Below, piece by piece: positions 1 to 7,156 of a stretch of 64,000 nucleotides of DNA (its first letter is position 1; every line of letters begins with the position of its first letter). The notes beneath the pieces are model-generated. The model had not been told where the DNA came from and made no database searches. It saw only the letters and a program-made list of their open reading frames with translations. The stretch is from Vibrio sp. ED004 (GTDB lineage: Bacteria; Pseudomonadota; Gammaproteobacteria; Enterobacterales; Vibrionaceae), in NCBI RefSeq assembly GCF_023206395.1, contig NZ_CP066149.1:2790001-2854000 (forward strand). Direction: 5' to 3'. The translations under genes were made by a program, and so were the position numbers.

Positions 1-950
1 CCAATAGCGTAGTGCATACCATTTTGCCATTCGTAGTCATTTAATACACCAGCATCTTTAGCTTCTAGCTTGTCAAATGAGCTCCAGCCGATCCATTGAA
101 CAGAGTAGTGTACTGCAAATTTTGTATTTTCAATGCGGTGGTAACCAGAGAACTCTAGTAGGTCTGGCAATGGCATTAACAAGGTATCGTTCTTATATTC
201 AGTACCTGTGTAACTAATATCGCCTTTAGCTTCAAGCTCTGGAGAGTAGTGGTACGCTAAGCCGAAGCGGTTGTTTTCATCTAGTTCAAATACTGTACCT
301 ACGTTAAAGCCTAGCGCCCAACCGTCAGCATCAACATTTAAAGCATCACCTGGCTGGCCAAGAGGGTTTGGTCGCTGAAGCTCACCTTTACCGTAGATAA
401 GGTCAAGGCCAGCACCAAAACTCCATTGTTCGTTTAGACGGTATGAACCAGCAAGACCAAAGTTAACACTTTGTACATCTGTTAGGCCACCAAACTCGTT
501 ACCTGCGTAGTCTGCAGAGAATTCAGTCTTCGTACCAAAATTTGAGTATGCGTTCACACCCCAAGCGAATTTATCGTTAACAGGCACGATCAGGTGAATG
601 TTTGGCGCGATTGATGTGTCACCAGCATCATCGTAATTAGCTGAGGGTGCATTAGGGTTTGCGGTAATACCACCTGGGTAGTATTTCGCATCTTTAACTT
701 CGATCATCGAAGTGATGCTTTCAAAACCAAGAGAAAGTTCAACACTATCAAATAGTGCCATTGCTGCAGGGTTACGTGCCATTACTGACGCGTTATCTGC
801 GATAACAGCATCACCAGCGAAAGCACGGCCGATGCCGGTTGCTGATTGTGCGTTAAGTTGGAAACCTGCTGCCATCGCTTGCGAAGACGCCAGTGTAATT
901 GTTACTGCTAAAAGAGACTTTTTAAACAGACGCGTGTTGTTGGTAGTCAT
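1..950 (-). CDS. fadL: Long-chain fatty acid outer-membrane transporter FadL (3' end outside window)
   Basis: Outer-membrane beta-barrel that takes up long-chain fatty acids. The frame read on the minus strand from ATG at 950 stays open to base 1, so about the first 316 codons are present and the C-terminus is missing. A signal peptide occupies residues 1-27 (cleavage after AMA), and the mature protein begins AGFQLNAQS, as in E. coli FadL, followed by the N-terminal plug region with NASVMARNPAAMALF. An overlapping ATG at 954 opens only a 10-codon frame. The 950 start has AAAGGA about 8 nt upstream and gives the FadL sequence. A palindrome and a weak FadR-like site lie upstream, which fits fatty-acid control. 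Confidence 0.93.
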   Translation of the reverse strand, partial: MTTNNTRLFKKSLLAVTITLASSQAMAAGFQLNAQSATGIGRAFAGDAVIADNASVMARNPAAMALFDSVELSLGFESITSMIEVKDAKYYPGGITANPNAPSANYDDAGDTSIAPNIHLIVPVNDKFAWGVNAYSNFGTKTEFSADYAGNEFGGLTDVQSVNFGLAGSYRLNEQWSFGAGLDLIYGKGELQRPNPLGQPGDALNVDADGWALGFNVGTVFELDENNRFGLAYHYSPELEAKGDISYTGTEYKNDTLLMPLPDLLEFSGYHRIENTKFAVHYSVQWIGWSSFDKLEAKDAGVLNDYEWQNGMHYAI

Positions 951-992
951 TCATTTATTCCTTTATATATCCGCCTCTACAGGGCGATTAAT

Positions 993-1008
993 TTGAGCAA
1001 TTGCTCAA
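993..1008. promoter_or_regulatory. Perfect 16-bp palindrome upstream of fadL
   Basis: TTGAGCAATTGCTCAA is a perfect inverted repeat about 43 nt upstream of the fadL start codon. There is no T-tract, so it is not a terminator. It could be a dimeric operator near the fadL promoter. The binding protein is unknown. Confidence 0.45.
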
Positions 1009-1040
1009 TGGTGGCTGATCCTATTCGCAAGTATACGATA

Positions 1041-1057
1041 TACAAATCCGACCATTG
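1041..1057 (-). promoter_or_regulatory. Weak FadR-like operator upstream of fadL
   Basis: The 17-mer TACAAATCCGACCATTG has one perfect half-site (CGACCA) and a degenerate other half compared with the E. coli-type operator AACTGGTCnGACCAGTT. It lies about 90 nt upstream of fadL, a known FadR target in gamma-proteobacteria. The match alone is modest. The placement and the better boxes elsewhere in the window are what make it plausible. Confidence 0.35.
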
Positions 1058-1184
1058 GAAATTTTGAGTGGAAAATTATGGAAATGACGCCTATCTGGCA
1101 CGAAAATGGTGCGAAATGCTGTTTTTTAGAGTTTTAACTCTAGAGGTATTGGTGGGGTGAATGGTTTTCCGGTTTATTTATAAA

Positions 1185-1224
1185 TAAAGCCCAGCAATAT
1201 CAGTAATATAATTGCTGGGCCTTT
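1185..1224 (-). terminator. Terminator of the DUF3379 gene
   Basis: A 10-bp perfect stem GCCCAGCAAT/ATTGCTGGGC is followed, on the minus strand, by TTTATTT. It lies about 25 nt past the stop of the minus-strand DUF3379 gene and separates it from fadL. Confidence 0.75.
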
Positions 1225-1247
1225 TGTGACGGGGCTTTAAGAGCGAA

Positions 1248-1976
1248 TTAGCTCATCGGTTTGATCATTTTTGTCAGCTTTTCGGCGATTTTGGAAACAT
1301 CCTCACCATTTTCACCCACAAGGATTAAGCTGCTACCATCGACGGGTGTTACCGAGCCGGACATGCCTTTTTCATCAAAGTCGATAGGTTTGTCTGTCGG
1401 AATACCGGTTAAAAACAGTGTTACTTTGCCTTCTGCGCCTTGGAAGACCATATGTACCGCGTTGGATTTACCAAAGCCACAGTGGTTTAGGTAATAAACG
1501 TGGTATGGGAAAGCATCATCAAACTGAAAAGCAAATGGATTCATTTTTGCGTTGATCTGCTGCGATGTGACCTGTTCATCGATGGAGCTCACAAAGCTCT
1601 TTTCATCAACAACATGCTTCATCGCGGTATCAACCAAACTCGCTTGAGCGGGTGAAACGAATGCATTTCCCCAATTCACTTGGCCAACTAATAACCCAGC
1701 AACAAATGCCACTGAGGCAGCCATTGCCATTGCACGTCTCGCAAACGTCGGCCTTACCACTTTGCTTTCTTCGCTTGAGGTCTGATTGAATAGAATGCGA
1801 TCAGCAAGATCGTCTGGCACATCCACGTTCATCGCAGAGTGGATCTGTTTATCAAGCGATAGTACATCGTCTAAGAAGTTACTATTGGCTTCGCTGTTTG
1901 CTGCCGCATCAATAATATCTTGTGTACGCTGTTTAGGTTCCGACAATACACGACGACGAAATTCCAAATCATCCAT
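1248..1976 (-). CDS. DUF3379 family membrane protein, probable anti-sigma factor
   Basis: A 242-residue protein recognised as the DUF3379 family found beside ECF sigma genes in vibrios. The N-terminal ~80 residues are charged and helical (MDDLEFRRRVLSEP...), with an Asp-rich stretch. A single hydrophobic segment at about residues 82-102 (MAMAASVAFVAGLLVGQV) would anchor it in the inner membrane, leaving a ~140-residue C-terminal domain outside with a central Cys (HCGFG). The gene overlaps the upstream sigma-factor gene by 8 bp, so the two are translationally coupled. This small cytoplasmic head / one TM / periplasmic domain layout is that of an anti-sigma factor. The role is inferred from layout and context. 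Confidence 0.8.
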   Translation of the reverse strand: MDDLEFRRRVLSEPKQRTQDIIDAAANSEANSNFLDDVLSLDKQIHSAMNVDVPDDLADRILFNQTSSEESKVVRPTFARRAMAMAASVAFVAGLLVGQVNWGNAFVSPAQASLVDTAMKHVVDEKSFVSSIDEQVTSQQINAKMNPFAFQFDDAFPYHVYYLNHCGFGKSNAVHMVFQGAEGKVTLFLTGIPTDKPIDFDEKGMSGSVTPVDGSSLILVGENGEDVSKIAEKLTKMIKPMS

Positions 1977-2532
1977 TATGTTGCCCCCTCTCTGCCTCTT
2001 CTGTATCCAGCATCTCTTTCAACTGATTTCGAGCTCTGAATAAACGTGTCATCACCGTGTTTTTGTTGAGTTCGAGAATATCTGCGATCTCATCACCACT
2101 AAAACCACCAATCACTTGCAAGAAGAGAGGCTCACGGTAATCAATTTCAAGTTTCATGATCTGAGCTTGCAACCACAGGTGCTGATGGTGCGGGTCATCA
2201 CTGACACTAGCATCGTTACCATGATCGTCGATATCAACTAGATCAAACTGTTTGCGTTCAAAACGTCGAGCATTCTCGCGGCGCAAGATGGTAATCAGCC
2301 AAGATTTCGCGGATTTTTCATCTTGTAGGCTATCGAGTGACTTCCATGCACGAAGGCAAGTCTCTTGCACTAAATCCTCGGCAATGCTTTTGTCTTTACA
2401 TAACCAATAGGCGTAGCGAAAGAGGTCACGATGATAGGCACGCACGAGTGCTTCGTATTTTCTTTGTTTGTCCATATCAGAGTTGACCGGACGCTTGGCT
2501 GTTTTCTTTCCAAACATTTTTATTATTGACAC
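1969..2532 (-). CDS. ECF-type RNA polymerase sigma-70 factor
   Basis: Extracytoplasmic-function sigma factor of ~187 residues. Region 2 is visible as YEALVRAYHRDLFRYAYWLCKDKSIAEDLVQETCLRAW with the DLVQET signature, and region 4 as GFSGDEIADILELNKNTVMTRLFRAR, a helix-turn-helix that recognises the -35 element. A frame start exists at 2544 (ATG), but GTG at 2532 has GGAGG exactly 5 nt upstream, so I prefer that start; ATG at 2517 is a third option. It overlaps the DUF3379 gene by 8 bp, its likely membrane anti-sigma partner. The pair sits between fadL and fadIJ, as I recall for V. cholerae, but its stimulus is not evident here. Confidence 0.88.
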   Translation of the reverse strand: MSIIKMFGKKTAKRPVNSDMDKQRKYEALVRAYHRDLFRYAYWLCKDKSIAEDLVQETCLRAWKSLDSLQDEKSAKSWLITILRRENARRFERKQFDLVDIDDHGNDASVSDDPHHQHLWLQAQIMKLEIDYREPLFLQVIGGFSGDEIADILELNKNTVMTRLFRARNQLKEMLDTEEAERGQHNG

Positions 2533-2690
2533 ACGAGCCTCCATAATTGCTCTGCGTATAGCTGTCCTCTACACGTTGTGCTTCGTTTTTATATTCTGTT
2601 TCGTTTTTAGATCTAACGATCGGCAGGAAATCGTAAAATCACATTAAAATTGATCTACTTCAAAATCTAAGGCGTCGAACCCGTTATAGT

Positions 2691-2860
2691 ACACCTTGTC
2701 GTCTAGTTAGTCATTCGTGGCTAGCATGTTGAGCAAGACGACACTTCCTTTTGAAGGCTGACTTTACTTTCTCCTAATCAGGAAACTGATTATTTCAATT
2801 GGCGTCAAGTTAATTGCTTTATACACATTCCGACCACACAGCTTTGTGTGGTTTTTTTTT
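2691..2860 (+). ncRNA. Candidate structured small RNA between the sigma-factor gene and fadI
   Basis: About 170 bases with no credible ORF but a string of hairpins: GTCGTCT (2698-2704) pairs with AGACGAC (2736-2742), then a small CCTT/AAGG hairpin, then the perfect stem AATCAG-GAAA-CTGATT with a GAAA tetraloop near 2777-2792, and finally a textbook Rho-independent terminator (2834-2860). A TATAGT -10 box sits at 2685-2690, which would start the transcript near 2697; the matching -35 is weak. This layout is typical of an independent trans-acting sRNA. It could instead be an attenuated leader of fadI, but fadI has its own promoter-like sequence downstream. No known family was recognised. Confidence 0.5.
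2834..2860 (+). terminator. Rho-independent terminator upstream of fadI
   Basis: Stem CCACACA-GCTT-TGTGTGG followed directly by nine T residues. No plus-strand gene ends upstream, so it must terminate a non-coding transcript (the candidate sRNA). Confidence 0.85.
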
Positions 2861-3012
2861 GCCTCAAGAAAACCAATCTCTACAAAGCGATAACAGTATT
2901 TGCTTACAATAGTTTAGTCTCTTACGACAACCTTACCCCCAAAAAGGTTCGCCTGAATGTGCAGTTATATTTTCAAACAGTGAGATACTCGTATCACGTT
3001 TATTTAAACGCT

Positions 3013-3062
3013 TGTTTGATTTAATTAACAACTTCTTTACAATGCTTCAGGTCAGACCTCTT
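3013..3062 (+). promoter_or_regulatory. fadIJ promoter with FadR-like operator
   Basis: TTGTTT (3013-3018) and TACAAT (3037-3042), 18 bp apart, form a plausible sigma-70 promoter. TTCAGGTCAGACCTCTT (3046-3062) contains the palindrome AGGTC-A-GACCT, matching the GGTCnGACC core of FadR operators. It would cover the predicted transcription start, which fits repression of beta-oxidation genes when no long-chain acyl-CoA is present. FadR control of fad genes is established in enterics and vibrios; this particular box is my reading. Confidence 0.6.
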
Positions 3063-3079
3063 AACTTTAAGGAGAAACC

Positions 3080-4387
3080 ATGGGCAAACAGGAAGTCAAA
3101 ACGCGTTCTGGAGAACGTGTTGCCGTTGTCGCTGGATTACGAACCCCATTCGCTCGTCAGAGCACAGAATTTAGTCAAGTGCCTGCGGTCGACTTAGGCA
3201 AAATGGTTGTGAGCGAAATGCTTGCAAGAACTGATGTCGATCCTGCGCTTATTGAACAAGTCGTCTTCGGCCAAGTTGTTCAGATGCCAGAAGCACCAAA
3301 CATCGCGCGTGAAATCGTGTTGGGCACAGGTATGGATATCAATACCGATGCCTACAGTGTGACACGAGCGTGTGCGACCAGTTTCCAAGCGGCAGTCAAC
3401 GTGACCGAGAGCATTATGGCGGGCACGATTGATGTCGGCATTGCGGGTGGTGCGGATTCGTCTTCTGTATTGCCAATCGGTGTTTCGAAAAAGTTAGCGG
3501 CAAATTTATTAGCGCTGAGCAAAACCAAGACCATGGGGCAAAAGCTGAAGATTCTTAAAACCCTTTCAGTGAAAGACCTTATGCCAGTACCGCCAGCCGT
3601 TGCTGAATACTCGACTGGTCTATCCATGGGTCAAACCGCCGAGCAGATGGCGAAGACGCACGGTATTACTCGCGAAGCTCAAGATGCACTTGCTCACCGT
3701 TCTCACTCTTTGGCTTCTCAAGCATGGAAAGAAGGCAAGATTAAAGATGAAGTGATGACGGCATTCCCGGCGCCTTGCAAAAAATACCTAGCGGAAGACA
3801 ACAACATTCGTCACGACTCAACCGTTGAAGGCTACGCCAAGCTGCGTCCTGCATTTGATAGAAAATACGGTAGCGTAACGGCAGCCAATGCAACACCTCT
3901 TACTGATGGCGGCGCTGCGGTTATGTTGATGCGCGAAGGTAAAGCGAAAGAGCTAGGCTTAGAAGTGCTTGGTTATATTCGTGGCTACGCGTTCTCAGCC
4001 ATTGGTGTTGAAACAGATATGCTGATGGGCCCGACTTACGCGACTTCTCAAGTATTGAAGAATACAGGCCTAGAACTGTCAGATTTGACGCTGATTGAGA
4101 TGCACGAAGCATTCGCGGCGCAAGTGCTGGCGAATGTAAAAATGTTTGCAAGTGACGAGTTTGCTCAGAAAAATCTTGGCCGCGACAAAGCGATCGGTGA
4201 GATTGATATGGAGAAGTTCAACGTGCTGGGTAGTTCAATTGCTTATGGTCACCCGTTTGCAGCAACTGGCGCGCGTATGATGACTCAAACATTACGTGAA
4301 CTGAAACGTCGCGGTGGCGGCTTGGCACTGAACACAGCTTGTGCAGCTGGTGGTTTAGGTGCAGCAATGATCTTGGAGGTAGAATAA
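3080..4387 (+). CDS. fadI: 3-ketoacyl-CoA thiolase FadI
   Basis: Beta subunit of the beta-oxidation complex that cleaves 3-ketoacyl-CoA with CoA to acetyl-CoA and a shortened acyl-CoA. The 435-residue length is typical of FadI. The nucleophilic cysteine is Cys98 in TRACATS. The second catalytic Cys is in NTACAAGG near residue 421, and the GHP motif is in [13 protein letters not shown]. The start has AAGGAGA about 5 nt upstream. The stop shares one base with the fadJ ATG (TAATG), so the pair is translationally coupled. A FadR-like box overlaps the promoter. Confidence 0.96.
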   Translation: MGKQEVKTRSGERVAVVAGLRTPFARQSTEFSQVPAVDLGKMVVSEMLARTDVDPALIEQVVFGQVVQMPEAPNIAREIVLGTGMDINTDAYSVTRACATSFQAAVNVTESIMAGTIDVGIAGGADSSSVLPIGVSKKLAANLLALSKTKTMGQKLKILKTLSVKDLMPVPPAVAEYSTGLSMGQTAEQMAKTHGITREAQDALAHRSHSLASQAWKEGKIKDEVMTAFPAPCKKYLAEDNNIRHDSTVEGYAKLRPAFDRKYGSVTAANATPLTDGGAAVMLMREGKAKELGLEVLGYIRGYAFSAIGVETDMLMGPTYATSQVLKNTGLELSDLTLIEMHEAFAAQVLANVKMFASDEFAQKNLGRDKAIGEIDMEKFNVLGSSIAYGHPFAATGARMMTQTLRELKRRGGGLALNTACAAGGLGAAMILEVE

Positions 4388-6603
4388 TGTCTACGACTCT
4401 TGATGCAACAACAGAAAAAGAAACAGTCGCTCAACCAGATTCAACGTCTGCGACTGAATCAACCAAAAAGAAAGCGACGGCATTCTCTCTTAACATCGAT
4501 GACCAAGATATTGCTTGGCTAGCGATCGATGTGCCAAACGAGAAAATGAACACACTGCAAGCGGCTTTTGCGGAAGAAATGAAAGCCATCTTCGAGCAGC
4601 TAAAAGAAAAGCAGAGCCGAGTTAAAGGCCTAATCGTTCATTCTCTTAAGCCAGATAACTTTATTGCTGGTGCTGATGTGCGAATGCTGGATGCGTGTAA
4701 AACCGCTGATGAAGCGCAGTCTCTTGCTCGCCAAGGTCAAGAGATGTTCCAAGCGCTGTCTGATCTTCCTTATCCAGTCGTCGCGGCAATTCATGGCCCA
4801 TGTCTCGGTGGCGGTTTAGAGCTCGCATTAGCATGTGACTACCGCGTATGTACCGATTCCGATAAGACACGTCTTGGCCTGCCAGAAGTGCAGTTAGGCT
4901 TATTACCGGGTTCTGGTGGTACGCAGCGTCTGCCTCGTTTGATTGGCTTGCTACCATCGCTCGATCTGATTCTCACAGGTAAACAGCTTCGCGCTAAGAA
5001 AGCGAAATCGCTTGGTGTTGTGGATGCTTGTGTGCCAGATACTATTTTGCTTGAAGTGGCGAAAAGCTTTGTTGAAAAGAATACGGGCAGCAAAAAAGGT
5101 AAGCGTCTAGCGTCTAAAAGCCAAGCTTCGACTAAAGAGAAACTGATTTCGCGTAATGGCCTTGGCCGCAAAGTGATTTTTGAACAAGCTTCGAAGAAGA
5201 CGAACCAGAAAACTCGTGGTAACTACCCAGCAGCTGACGCGATTCTTGATGTGATTCGTTATGGTCTAGAGAACGGCTTTGAAAAAGGTCTTCAGTACGA
5301 AGCGAAGCGTTTCTCTGAGTTAGTAATGACTTCTGAATCAAAAGCCCTTCGTTCAATCTTCTTTGCAACGACTGAAATGAAGAAAGAACACGGTGCAGAT
5401 GCAGAGCCGAAAGCGGTTAAGCGTGTTGGCGTTTTAGGCGGCGGTCTTATGGGCGCAGGTATCAGCCATGTGAGCGTGGCTAAAGCGAAAGTACCTGTGC
5501 GTATCAAAGACGTATCAAATGAAGGCGTGCTAAATGCGCTTAACTACAACTACAAGTTGTTCGATAAGCAGCGTAAGCGTCGTATTCTGAGCCGTGCAGG
5601 CCTAGAAAGTAAGATGCTTCAGCTTTCTGGTGGTATCGACTTTACGAGCTTCAACCATACTGACGTAGTAATCGAAGCGGTGTTTGAAGATCTCGACCTT
5701 AAGCAGTCGATGGTTGCAGACATTGAAGAAAATGCCAAGCCAGAAACGATCTTCGCGACCAACACATCTTCGCTACCAATCCATAAGATTGCAGAGAAAG
5801 CGCAACGACCGGAAAACGTGGTCGGTCTTCACTACTTCAGCCCTGCAGAGAAAATGCCGCTAGTTGAGGTTATCCCTCATGAAACAACGTCAGAAGAGAC
5901 AATCTCGACGGTGGTGGCATTAGCGAAGAAACAAGGTAAAACGCCGATTGTTGTTAAAGACACGGCAGGTTTTTATGTGAACCGTATTCTTGCTCCGTAC
6001 ATGAATGAAGCCGCGCACTTATTACTAGCGAACGAGCCGATTGAAAAACTCGATAGCACGTTATTGGACTTCGGTTTCCCGGTTGGTCCTATCACCTTAT
6101 TAGACGAGGTGGGTGTTGATATCGGTGCGAAGATCATTCCGATTCTGGTTAATGAATTAGGCGATCGTTTCCAAGGTCCTGATGTGTTCGACATTCTTCT
6201 GAACGACAATCGTAAAGGCCGTAAGAGTGGTAAAGGTTTCTATACCTACAAAGGTAAGAAGAAGGAAGTCGATAAGTCAGTTTACAAACTGCTTAAGCTG
6301 CAACCTGAACCTAAGCTCAGTGACAACGACATCGCAATGCGTTGTGTGCTACCAATGCTCAACGAAGCGGTTCGTTGTCTAGACGATGGCATTATCCGTA
6401 GCCCGAGAGATGGCGATATTGGTGCTATTTTCGGTATCGGCTTCCCTCCGTTCCTAGGTGGCCCGTTCCGTTATATGGATCAAATCGGTATTAAGTCACT
6501 GGTTGAGATGATGAACGACTTCGCTAAGAAGTACGGCGATCGTTTTGCGCCATGTGATGGCCTACTGACACGAGCTGGTCTGGATGAGTCTTTTTACAAG
6601 TAA
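4387..6603 (+). CDS. fadJ: Fatty-acid oxidation complex alpha subunit FadJ
   Basis: A 738-residue bifunctional enzyme: N-terminal enoyl-CoA hydratase/isomerase (roughly residues 20-230, with [14 protein letters not shown] and [20 protein letters not shown]) and C-terminal 3-hydroxyacyl-CoA dehydrogenase (Rossmann motif [13 protein letters not shown], then NTSSLPI and [15 protein letters not shown]). It forms a complex with FadI. An in-frame ATG exists at 4339 inside fadI, but the ATG at 4387, overlapping the fadI stop as TAATG and giving MSTTLDA, is the natural start. The gene ends before a strong terminator, closing a two-gene fadIJ operon. Confidence 0.96.
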   Translation: MSTTLDATTEKETVAQPDSTSATESTKKKATAFSLNIDDQDIAWLAIDVPNEKMNTLQAAFAEEMKAIFEQLKEKQSRVKGLIVHSLKPDNFIAGADVRMLDACKTADEAQSLARQGQEMFQALSDLPYPVVAAIHGPCLGGGLELALACDYRVCTDSDKTRLGLPEVQLGLLPGSGGTQRLPRLIGLLPSLDLILTGKQLRAKKAKSLGVVDACVPDTILLEVAKSFVEKNTGSKKGKRLASKSQASTKEKLISRNGLGRKVIFEQASKKTNQKTRGNYPAADAILDVIRYGLENGFEKGLQYEAKRFSELVMTSESKALRSIFFATTEMKKEHGADAEPKAVKRVGVLGGGLMGAGISHVSVAKAKVPVRIKDVSNEGVLNALNYNYKLFDKQRKRRILSRAGLESKMLQLSGGIDFTSFNHTDVVIEAVFEDLDLKQSMVADIEENAKPETIFATNTSSLPIHKIAEKAQRPENVVGLHYFSPAEKMPLVEVIPHETTSEETISTVVALAKKQGKTPIVVKDTAGFYVNRILAPYMNEAAHLLLANEPIEKLDSTLLDFGFPVGPITLLDEVGVDIGAKIIPILVNELGDRFQGPDVFDILLNDNRKGRKSGKGFYTYKGKKKEVDKSVYKLLKLQPEPKLSDNDIAMRCVLPMLNEAVRCLDDGIIRSPRDGDIGAIFGIGFPPFLGGPFRYMDQIGIKSLVEMMNDFAKKYGDRFAPCDGLLTRAGLDESFYK

Positions 6604-6625
6604 CTCTCTAGTACGCTAATTATTG

Positions 6626-6657
6626 AGCCCGTATCAAGCTATTGATGCGGGCTTTTT
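6626..6657 (+). terminator. fadIJ terminator
   Basis: Stem AGCCCGTATCAA / TTGATGCGGGCT (one G-U pair, GCTA loop) followed by a T-run, 22 nt after the fadJ stop. Confidence 0.85.
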
Positions 6658-6683
6658 CTGTTTAATGGGCGAGCGAAAGGAAT

Positions 6684-7088
6684 GAGATTCCCGACTCAGT
6701 CATTCTTCCTTCTCGGGAATGACGGGGAGTAATGTGTTTGACCGCGAAATATTGAGTGGTGCGAAGGCTTCCTGATTCAGTCGTCTCTACATCGAGAGAA
6801 TGATAAGAGAGGGGGGAATATTCGACTAGATAGTATCGTGTGGTTTGTAAGATTCCTGAGCCAGTCACTCTTTCTTCTCGGGAATGACGGGGGAGAGTAA
6901 TGTGTTCTGTCTGGTAGAGCTGGTCGGTATGGGAGCTTCCCAACTCGGTCGTTCCTCCCTCTTGGGAATGACTAAAGAGAGATAGAAAGTAAGCTATTAG
7001 TGTGAATAGGGAGATTGTAGCTAAATGCATAGTAATCAAAACTACCGTCATCTCCTAAAGCGACGAAGGAGCGTAATAGGAGATCTGC
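6684..7088. repeat. Tandem array of ~83-bp palindromic repeat units
   Basis: Four direct units begin near 6684, 6763, 6848 and 6931 (spacing 79-85 bp). Each has an imperfect hairpin with arms like ATTCCCGA / TCGGGAAT and the tail GAATGACGGGG. Linkers between units also share GTAATGTGTT. A fifth, inverted and diverged unit lies at 7045-7088, where the stem has become ATCTCCT / AGGAGAT with both arms changed together. Unit 2 is the most degenerate. Coding potential is poor: a minus-strand frame at 6662-7051 exists only because the repeats lack stops. It resembles the GTCATTCCCG-type intergenic palindromes common in bacteria, here amplified between two convergent genes. Confidence 0.75.
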
Positions 7089-7104
7089 TTTTGTGCTTCA
7101 CCCA

Positions 7105-7135
7105 ATAAAAAAGGTTGATGCTCTCACATCAACCT
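7105..7135 (-). terminator. Terminator of the M16 peptidase gene
   Basis: On the minus strand GGTTGATG-TGAGAG-CATCAACC is followed by TTTTTT, about 20 nt past the peptidase stop. Confidence 0.85.
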
Positions 7136-7156
7136 ATTGACTCTTATAAACTCTTA

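Noticed and set aside
3012..3197. 61-codon ORF overlapping the fadI promoter and start
   Set aside because: It runs through the fadI ribosome site in another frame and has no start signal.
6662..7051. 129-codon minus-strand ORF with repeated RHSREGRMTESGI-like segments
   Set aside because: It is produced by the palindromic repeat units. The ~83-bp period is not a multiple of three, there is no convincing ribosome site, and this pattern is a well-known source of spurious annotations.
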